This document shows, in pieces, positions 58,359-64,000 of a DNA stretch of 64,000 bases. A model generated the notes under the pieces. The model was not told the DNA's origin. It did not search any database and saw only the letters and a program-made list of their open reading frames with translations. A program made the position numbers and the translations under genes. Origin of the DNA: Clostridia bacterium (lineage in GTDB: Bacteria > Bacillota > Clostridia > Christensenellales > CAG-138); NCBI GenBank assembly GCA_017394835.1, contig JAFPXD010000007.1, positions 1 to 64,000 on the forward strand, in the 5' to 3' direction. Position 1 is the first letter of the stretch; each line of letters starts with the position of its first letter.

Positions 58359-59102
58359 TTAAAATATGATGGGGATACCCCCGTGCAGCGCAAGCCTTAT
58401 CACGCCTATCACGATAAGGTGCGCGGGGTAATAGATATAGAAAAACCATTTCATGCCCTTCCATTTTCCGCGCTCGCCGTTGTACCCGGCAAGCACCGGG
58501 ATGGAAAGGAACGTGAACATCTGCAGCGCGCCGTAGAGCTTATCGAGGAACAGAAAATAGACGAGCGCGTAAACGAAGCTCCAAATGACTATATCCGCCG
58601 CCTGCAGACGGAACTTACCCCTGTGCGCGAAGAGGAAGAGGGGGCACATAACGGCTATGCTCGACCAGTCGGAAGGGAACGCTATGAGGCAGACGAGCAG
58701 TGATATTATTAGCTTTCCCCACTGCGGGATCCGCTCGCTTTGGCAGATGAAGGTGAGCGCCGCGCCCCACGCCAGGGACCACATCACGCTCGTCTGGTTG
58801 AATACGCCCGTCGAAAGCGGCAAGAACGGTATCCCGAACGCGAAATCGTAGGCGAAATGGGAAACCGCCGCGAACAGGAAGAGCCTTATCAAATACTTCT
58901 TCCTGTTGTGCGTGTGAGCGCAGCCCTCCGCGATGAAGAACCACATAATGGGCGCCGTGAGTCTGCCTATTATATGGAGCGCAACGACGTACCAGATCTT
59001 CTGCGTGCCGGGGAACACCGCCCACGCGATATGGTCTATCGTCATCGCGATTATGGCGATGAGCTTTATTTGGTTGGAATTCAGGAGCTTTTTTGTTTTC
59101 AT
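58359..59102 (-). CDS. TraX family membrane protein
   Basis: 247 aa with about seven membrane helices. It starts LNSNQIKLIAIIAMTIDHIAW and has GRLTAPIMWFFIAEGCAHTHNRKKYLIRLFLFA, the TraX family signature (F-pilin acetylation protein and many chromosomal relatives). Chromosomal TraX proteins in Clostridia are probably membrane acyltransferase-like, with no known substrate. Its stop lies 9 nt before the Nudix start. Confidence 0.88.
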   Translation of the reverse strand: MKTKKLLNSNQIKLIAIIAMTIDHIAWAVFPGTQKIWYVVALHIIGRLTAPIMWFFIAEGCAHTHNRKKYLIRLFLFAAVSHFAYDFAFGIPFLPLSTGVFNQTSVMWSLAWGAALTFICQSERIPQWGKLIISLLVCLIAFPSDWSSIAVMCPLFLFAHRGKFRLQAADIVIWSFVYALVYFLFLDKLYGALQMFTFLSIPVLAGYNGERGKWKGMKWFFYIYYPAHLIVIGVIRLALHGGIPIIF

Positions 59103-59116
59103 TCAAGCCGCGCCGC

Positions 59117-59644
59117 TCAATGGCGCTTTCCCGTTATGCTCTGCGGGCGTATGCGGAGCATCGCCATGCGCGCTGTGCGCGGATCGCAGACCGACATAGC
59201 CTCCTCCGCCTTTTCGGGGGAGAGCCCGCGCATGAATGACGCCATGGCAAGATACATCTCCTCGGGATCGGTCACTATCTCCGCCGTGCCGAACACTATG
59301 ACGCTCGTATAGATCTCAGTCCAGTTCTCCCTGTCGAGCCTGTGCTCGGGCACCACGGTGAAGCATACCCTGGGATCCCGCCTTATCGAATCGAGACGGT
59401 GGCTGTTTCCCGACGTGCAGTGGAGAATGAGGCATTCCCCGTCCCAGCGGTAATTCATGGGCACGCCGTAGGGGTAGCCCGCGTCACCGTGCACCGAGAG
59501 CACGCCCCAGTTCTCCTCCCGCAGGGCGGCCTCGGCCTCCCCGGGGGACATGAGCCCTTCCGCGCGGCGCATGGGGCGGAACCCGCCCTCCGCCGGGGAG
59601 GCGTTTGCGGGATCGAGCGGAGATCTTTCGTTTTCCTTATTCAT
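59117..59644 (-). CDS. Pyridoxamine 5'-phosphate oxidase-like (Nim-type) protein
   Basis: 175 aa split-barrel flavin protein. The family start FRPMRRAEGLMSPGEAEAALREENWGVLSV is followed by GYPYGVPMNYRWDGECLILHC and GNSHRLDSIRRDPRVCFTV, as in NimA-like nitroimidazole reductase relatives. A basic RIRPQSITGK motif closes it. Likely binds FMN and reduces small substrates; resistance to nitroimidazole is possible but not shown. The start at 59644 has GGAGG 5 nt upstream; it overlaps the next upstream gene by 4 nt. Confidence 0.88.
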   Translation of the reverse strand: MNKENERSPLDPANASPAEGGFRPMRRAEGLMSPGEAEAALREENWGVLSVHGDAGYPYGVPMNYRWDGECLILHCTSGNSHRLDSIRRDPRVCFTVVPEHRLDRENWTEIYTSVIVFGTAEIVTDPEEMYLAMASFMRGLSPEKAEEAMSVCDPRTARMAMLRIRPQSITGKRH

Positions 59645-60057
59645 GATTTCCTCCCTGTCTGTTCGGCCGAAGCGGTCTCGTTCAGCCTTTTTTCTATCGC
59701 GTTGAGCGTTTTGAAGAATCTTGCGGTGGCGATCATGGGGCCGAAGCAGGGGCAACCGAGCATATTCCACCAGAACATATGCCGCCATGAGGTGTGCGGG
59801 CCCTCGAGCCCCAGCTCCCGGGCCTTAGCCCCGAGCGCCTCCGCGACGCGCGCCATCCATACGAGGGTGTAAATGAAAAGCGTGGGGACGCCCAGGAGGT
59901 AAGCTTTCCAATAGGGCATGAGCCTGCGCCCCGTGACCTCCTCAAGCTCCCGCTGAAGCCCGCCGAAGGGCATATATAACAGGAAGAACAGCCCGGCCGT
60001 GAAGAAATCGATGAAGCCGAGCCAAAAGCCCTTCCTGTCGGTGTGTTTGTAATACAT
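59641..60057 (-). CDS. DUF4234-like small membrane protein
   Basis: 138 aa with hydrophobic segments at about 10-32 and 50-70. The FWLGFIDFFTAGLFFLLYMPFGGLQRELEEVTGR and PTLFIYTLVWMARVAEALGAKARELG stretches match the DUF4234 type. A C-terminal ATARFFKTLNAIEKRLNE amphipathic helix follows. Function unknown. No clear SD precedes the ATG. Overlaps the PPOX gene by 4 nt. Confidence 0.78.
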   Translation of the reverse strand: MYYKHTDRKGFWLGFIDFFTAGLFFLLYMPFGGLQRELEEVTGRRLMPYWKAYLLGVPTLFIYTLVWMARVAEALGAKARELGLEGPHTSWRHMFWWNMLGCPCFGPMIATARFFKTLNAIEKRLNETASAEQTGRKS

Positions 60058-60090
60058 TTGCTTTTATTGGCAGTCCGCGCCGGCCGGGGC

Positions 60091-60405
60091 TTATTCGCCG
60101 TTATCCTCGCGGTAATCCTCGGCGACCTTTTCGCCGAGCTCCTCGGCGGCTTCCTCGGCCTGCTCGCAGCATTCCTCTATGGGCTCCGCAACGCCCCTTT
60201 CCGCCGTCCTCACGGCGTTCGCCTTTTCGGTCTCCTGCCTCTCAAGGAATTCCCTGTATTCCTCCGTGAAGCGGGAGGGGGGTATTTCGGGCTCTGCGCC
60301 GTCGAGCGCCTTCAGTTCCCCGTCGTTCAAGCCGCGCATGAGCTTTTCCTGCTTCTTCGCGGCGCGCTTTTCCTTCTTGGCCTTGAACCAATCCTTTATC
60401 CTCAT
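60091..60405 (-). CDS. Highly charged small protein, function unknown
   Basis: 104 aa, Lys/Arg-rich at the N terminus (WFKAKKEKRAAKKQEKL) and Glu-rich at the C terminus (EECCEQAEEAAEELGEK), probably helical or coiled coil. GAGGGA precedes the ATG by 6 nt. I recognise no family. Confidence 0.55.
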   Translation of the reverse strand: MRIKDWFKAKKEKRAAKKQEKLMRGLNDGELKALDGAEPEIPPSRFTEEYREFLERQETEKANAVRTAERGVAEPIEECCEQAEEAAEELGEKVAEDYREDNGE

Positions 60406-60499
60406 TTACAGATCCCTCAACTTTCCTGTGTGATCATGCGGTCACGTGATCGCGGCAAGCCTGCCGTCCCGTATATTTTAGCATATCCCGCCGCGGTTT

Positions 60500-60934
60500 T
60501 CAATGCCTTTCCCGAAGCTCGTCCGCGAGGGACGCCGCGTCGCCGTTCACGCCGTCGAAGCGGAAATCGTATTCGCCTTCGTCAAAGCAGCCGTGCTTCT
60601 TTTCGAGCATCGCCGCGACCGGCGCGGGCAGCGTACCGTGCATCCTCTGCGCAAAGCGCGCCTTAATGGTATCGAGATCCGCGGTGACGAGTATCCTCAC
60701 CGCGCCCTCGGGCAGCAGCGCGATATGCTCCCTTTCGGTTATGACGTAGATGACGTTTTCGCCCGAGACCGCCGCCGCGAGCTTCTTTTTGAAAAGCAGC
60801 GCGGCCATGCTCTCGCTCTTCGCCATCCTCAGATAATCCTTGCCGGTGACGATCTCGCCGCCCAGCGCTTCCCTTATCGCCTCCGCGAGAGTCGATTTTC
60901 CCGTGCAGTTTTCGCCTATTATCGCTATGACCAT
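60500..60934 (-). CDS. P-loop nucleotide kinase-like protein
   Basis: 144 aa. Walker A is IIGENCTGKSTLAEAI (about 5-20). The rest (IVTGKDYLRM, VIYVITEREH, LVTADLDTIKARFAQRM) looks like a short shikimate/cytidylate kinase-type fold with a lid region around the Arg-rich helix. Substrate unknown. GGAGGAAAA precedes the ATG. Confidence 0.78.
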   Translation of the reverse strand: MVIAIIGENCTGKSTLAEAIREALGGEIVTGKDYLRMAKSESMAALLFKKKLAAAVSGENVIYVITEREHIALLPEGAVRILVTADLDTIKARFAQRMHGTLPAPVAAMLEKKHGCFDEGEYDFRFDGVNGDAASLADELRERH

Positions 60935-60959
60935 GTTTTTTCCTCCTTGCCTTAAAGCG

Positions 60960-61460
60960 CTATAATACCGCGCCGCTCCCGTATTCGGGATACCTCAGAT
61001 AATAGATGTCGTCTCCCTCGGTGTATGCCGTGGGGGTGAACCCGTGCCTCTTATAGAACCGCGCCGCGCGGACGTTGTCCCTGTGGCAGCCGAGCACTAA
61101 TGGGCGCACGCCGAAATCGCGGAATACGCGCTTTATGGCCTGCTCGAGCGCCTCGCCGCCTATCCCGCGCCCGCGCAGACGGCGGTCGATGATGAAGCTC
61201 ATCAGCCTGTAGAAGGGTTCCCGCGCGACCTCGGGCGGATCGGTCGGCCACGGGAGCGCTTCGCCTATCAGTATAGCGCCGATGCAGCGCCCGCCGAGCC
61301 TTATGAGAAATGTGTGCCCTGTGCAGTTGTGCTCGAAGCCGTACCGGTTGACCTCTATAAGCTCCTCGGAGGTGAGGACGAAGCCTTCGGGGACTCCGCG
61401 CTCTATCTCATAAAGGGCAGGGACGTTTTCGGGGGTCAGATCCTCAAATTCAAGCTCCAT
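60960..61460 (-). CDS. GNAT acetyltransferase
   Basis: 166 aa. The acetyl-CoA loop is RRLRGRGIGGEALEQAI (about 98-114; RGxGIG is the Q/RxxGxG/A motif), and NVRAARFYKRHGF is the C-terminal N.xA..FY...GF motif. The acceptor is unknown. ATG at 61460 is most likely; the AAAGGAG is 13 nt upstream, somewhat far, so an earlier non-ATG start cannot be excluded. Confidence 0.85.
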   Translation of the reverse strand: MELEFEDLTPENVPALYEIERGVPEGFVLTSEELIEVNRYGFEHNCTGHTFLIRLGGRCIGAILIGEALPWPTDPPEVAREPFYRLMSFIIDRRLRGRGIGGEALEQAIKRVFRDFGVRPLVLGCHRDNVRAARFYKRHGFTPTAYTEGDDIYYLRYPEYGSGAVL

Positions 61461-61625
61461 TTCGCAGCCGCTTCTCCTTTCCGGGAGCCTCCCGCCGTAA
61501 ACGGGCGGCGGGGAAGCTCTCTTCCCGCGCTCCCGCCACATTATACCATGCCCGGGCGCGGGATTCAAACGGAATATGAGCCGCGGGGGGCCGTCCACGG
61601 ATATTGCGGCATTTTGCTGTTTTGC

Positions 61626-61654
61626 TTGACTTTGCCGCGGATTTGGTATATTAT
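61626..61654 (+). promoter_or_regulatory. Promoter of the fructose operon
   Basis: TTGACT (61626-61631), a 17-nt spacer and TATTAT (61649-61654), then a GC-rich leader of about 125 nt that can form several hairpins (e.g. GGGGGATA...TATCTC..TCCCCC, 61680-61727). No fruR-type regulator gene is adjacent. Confidence 0.7.
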
Positions 61655-61784
61655 ACTGTTGTGGAGAGATGCTCCTGCGGGGGATAGCCGCCCTTGGCAG
61701 CGGCCCTGCTTATCTCGCGTCCCCCGCGCGCCTTCGGGGCGGGGCTCCCGTTCCCCGAAAGCCGTTCATAAAGGAGGTGGACCA

Positions 61785-62690
61785 ATGATCTATACGGTGA
61801 CACTCAATCCCTCTATCGACTACGTTGTTCATATCGATAAGCTCATAAGCGGCGTCACGAACCGCACCTCGAGCGAGGAGTATTACTTCGGCGGGAAGGG
61901 CATAAACGTTTCGCACGTGCTTGCCGAGCTCGATCTTGACAACACCGCGTTGGGCTTCGTCGCGGGGTTTACCGGCGAGGCCATAGAAAAGGGGACCTCG
62001 CATCCCCGCATCAAAACCGACTTCATCCATTTGAAGGAAGGCGTTTCGCGCATCAACGTCAAGATCAAATCCGAAGAGGAGACCGAAATAAACGGCCAGG
62101 GCCCCCATATAGACGACGAGGCCCTTGAAGCGTTTATGAAAAAGACCGACGGCATTTCGGACGGCGATACCCTCATACTTTCGGGCAGCATACCCAAGAC
62201 CATGCCCGACGACGTGTATGAAAGGATACTGGAAAGGCTGAAGGACAGGAACGTGCGCATAGTGGTGGACGCCACGAAGAAGCTGCTCGTGAACGCCTTG
62301 AAATACCGCCCGTTCCTCATAAAGCCCAACAGGCAGGAGATATCCGAGCTCTTCGGCGTGAAGGTCGAGGATGAGGAGACCACCCTCTTCTATGCCCGCA
62401 GGCTGCAGGAGATGGGCGCGAAGAACGTGCTCGTTTCGCTGGGCGGAGACGGCGCCATGCTGCTCGATGAAACAGGGCGCGTGCATAAGGCCGCGGCCGC
62501 GAAGGGCAGGGTGCTCAACACCGTGGGCTCCGGCGATTCGATGGTGGCGGGCTTCGTCGCCGGCTGCATGCTCAAAAACGATTACGCCTACGCGCTCCGT
62601 TTGGGTACCGCCTGCGGCGGCGCGACGGCATTCCTCCCCGGCCTTGCCACAAGGGAGAAGATAGACGAACTGATGGGGCAGAACGATTAA
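61785..62690 (+). CDS. fruK: 1-Phosphofructokinase
   Basis: 301 aa PfkB-family kinase. It starts MIYTVTLNPSIDYVVHID, contains YYFGGKGINVSHVLAEL (substrate site) and ends with the PfkB signature NTVGSGDSMVAGFVAGC (catalytic Asp at about 247). It makes fructose-1,6-bisphosphate from the fructose-1-phosphate that FruA delivers. AAGGAGGTGG precedes the ATG; fruA follows after 19 nt. FruR is usually encoded before fruK but is missing here. Confidence 0.94.
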   Translation: MIYTVTLNPSIDYVVHIDKLISGVTNRTSSEEYYFGGKGINVSHVLAELDLDNTALGFVAGFTGEAIEKGTSHPRIKTDFIHLKEGVSRINVKIKSEEETEINGQGPHIDDEALEAFMKKTDGISDGDTLILSGSIPKTMPDDVYERILERLKDRNVRIVVDATKKLLVNALKYRPFLIKPNRQEISELFGVKVEDEETTLFYARRLQEMGAKNVLVSLGGDGAMLLDETGRVHKAAAAKGRVLNTVGSGDSMVAGFVAGCMLKNDYAYALRLGTACGGATAFLPGLATREKIDELMGQND

Positions 62691-62709
62691 TTTATTTCAG
62701 GAGGGAAAT

Positions 62710-64000
62710 ATGCGAATAACAGACCTGCTCAAGAAGGAGGGTATAAGGCTCGATACCGCTCCCGCCGATAAAGCGGAAGCGATAGAGATGCTCGTCGCCC
62801 TGCACGAAAAATGCGGTGATCTGAACGATACCACCGCATACAGGGAGGGCATACTCGCGCGCGAAGCGATGGGCACCACCGCGATCGGCATGGAGATAGC
62901 CATCCCCCACGCGAAGAGCGCGGCCGTCAAGGCCCCGGCGCTCACTGCGATGACCGTTCCCGCGGGCGTAGATTACGGCTCGCCCGACGGCATGCCCGCA
63001 AAGCTCCTCTTCATGATAGCCGCCACCACCGACGGCGACGTGCACATGGAGGTGCTCGCCCGCATGATGCAGCTGCTCATGGATATGGATCTGACCGAAA
63101 AGCTCAAGAACGCCAAGACCCCCGAGGAGTTCCTCTCCCTGATCGACGCGGCGGAGACGGCGAAATTCCCCGATGAGGTGAAGGCCGCTCCCGCGAAGAA
63201 GGAGGGCTATCGCGTGCTCGCCGTCACCGCCTGCCCCACCGGCATAGCGCATACCTACATGGCGGCGGAGGCGCTTCAGAAGGCGGGCGAAAAGCTCGGC
63301 ATACCCATAAAGGTGGAGACCAACGGCTCCGGCGGCGCGAAGAACGTGCTCACGGCCGAGGATATCGCGAACTGCGACGGCATCATTATCGCCGCGGACA
63401 AGAGCGTCGATACCGCAAGATTCGACGGCAAGCCCGTTTATTCCACCAAGGTGGCGGACGGCATCCATAAGCCCGAGGAGCTCATAAACAAGATAATAAA
63501 CGGCGAAGCCCCAGTATTCAAGGCCGATAAGAAGGCCGCGGCAAGCGCCGAAGTCGGAAACGAGAGCTTCGGCAGGAAGCTTTACAAGCACCTTATGAAC
63601 GGCGTATCGCATATGCTCCCCTTCGTCGTTGCGGGCGGCATATTCATCGCGATAGCGTTCCTGATCGACGCCGCGAAGGGCGTTCCCATGGACGGGAACT
63701 TCGGCTCCGTAACACCCGTCGCCGCCTGGTTCAAGGCGATGGGCGGCTACGCGTTCAACTTCATGCTGCCGATACTCGCGGGCTTCATAGCCATGTCGAT
63801 AGCCGACAGGCCCGGCCTGCTCGTAGGCGTTGTGGGCGGCTTCCTTGCGGCCAACGGCGCTACCTTCGCCGATCCCTTCGCCGCGGCGACCACTCCCTCC
63901 GGCTTCCTGGGCGCGCTGCTCGCGGGCTTCCTCGCGGGGTGGCTGCTCAAGCTGTTTGAAAAGCTCTGCGATAGGGTGCTCCCCCGCGCGCTCGAGGGCC
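62710..64000 (+). CDS. fruA: Fructose PTS transporter EIIABC (cut by window end)
   Basis: 430 codons are visible; the frame is open to the edge. EIIA (about 1-145) has the phospho-accepting His in EIAIPHAKS. EIIB-fruc (about 170-270) starts VLAVTACPTGIAHTYMAAEAL with the phospho-Cys. EIIC begins at about 295 (KLYKHLMNGVSHMLPFVVAGGIFIAIAF), with ADRPGLLVG in it. The order A-B-C in one chain is usual in Firmicutes. It imports fructose and phosphorylates it at C1. CAGGAGGG precedes the ATG at 62710. Confidence 0.95.
   Translation, partial: MRITDLLKKEGIRLDTAPADKAEAIEMLVALHEKCGDLNDTTAYREGILAREAMGTTAIGMEIAIPHAKSAAVKAPALTAMTVPAGVDYGSPDGMPAKLLFMIAATTDGDVHMEVLARMMQLLMDMDLTEKLKNAKTPEEFLSLIDAAETAKFPDEVKAAPAKKEGYRVLAVTACPTGIAHTYMAAEALQKAGEKLGIPIKVETNGSGGAKNVLTAEDIANCDGIIIAADKSVDTARFDGKPVYSTKVADGIHKPEELINKIINGEAPVFKADKKAAASAEVGNESFGRKLYKHLMNGVSHMLPFVVAGGIFIAIAFLIDAAKGVPMDGNFGSVTPVAAWFKAMGGYAFNFMLPILAGFIAMSIADRPGLLVGVVGGFLAANGATFADPFAAATTPSGFLGALLAGFLAGWLLKLFEKLCDRVLPRALEG

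Noticed and set aside
58359..59102. Conjugation gene implying an integrated plasmid
   Set aside because: TraX relatives are common as lone chromosomal genes in Clostridia, and no other transfer gene is present here.

Overview
The window looks like chromosomal DNA of a GC-rich, anaerobic, spore-forming member of the Clostridia, probably an uncultured gut lineage. The evidence is yabP-yabQ (spore cortex) and AddB-type recombination. SD-led starts (AGGAGG) and strong TTGACA-17-TATAAT promoters occur throughout. Also present are ThyX, a flavin reductase, a glutathione-peroxidase/OhrR peroxide module, two dockerin-tailed secreted proteins, and a fructose PTS. The genus cannot be fixed from the sequence alone.

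Layout. 1-830: minus-strand tRNA operon (Val-Asp-Phe-Gly-Cys) with its promoter, and a duplicated tRNA-Cys 3' end at the left edge. 865-4290: dnaA with its own promoter and structured leader, then lgt, a GNAT gene and a flavin reductase. 4327-5284: a REP-associated tyrosine transposase between two near-identical 97-bp palindromes. 5296-14639: housekeeping (ychF, NlpC/P60, addB, a CofE-like ligase, a Na/Pi transporter-PhoU fusion, a TrmH methyltransferase). 14678-24655: two large secreted dockerin proteins whose last 220 bp, including the terminator, are almost the same DNA. 24843-34224: YibE/F, ThpR, a sigma factor with a membrane-anchored serpin, L31, NadE, a histidine phosphatase, a membrane protein fused to an E2-acyltransferase-like domain, GH25, dCMP deaminase and ThyX. 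34280-43000s: copper ATPase, carbamate kinase, yabPQ, a Rho with a long disordered insert, a small XRE repressor, and thymidine kinase with a deoxyribosyltransferase-like gene.

42625-50651 is the most original part. An ECF sigma/anti-sigma pair diverges from a tight five-gene operon. The operon holds a small protein with three YA(A/G)Px(F/Y)F repeats and a zinc ribbon, a radical SAM/SPASM enzyme, a second radical SAM protein, an MFS transporter and a GH2 glycosidase. The first three genes overlap. This is the best candidate for an undescribed, possibly RiPP-like, peptide or protein modification system.

50939-55636 is an accessory patch. It holds an OhrR-glutathione peroxidase-CDF module, then lower-GC genes: a start-less XRE gene, two Nudix genes and a 138-bp direct repeat flanking one of them. 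55637-61460 is a run of minus-strand genes: amidotransferase-less GMP synthase, aminoglycoside-phosphotransferase-like gene, Nudix, TraX, PPOX and small genes. The window ends inside a fructose operon (fruK-fruA).
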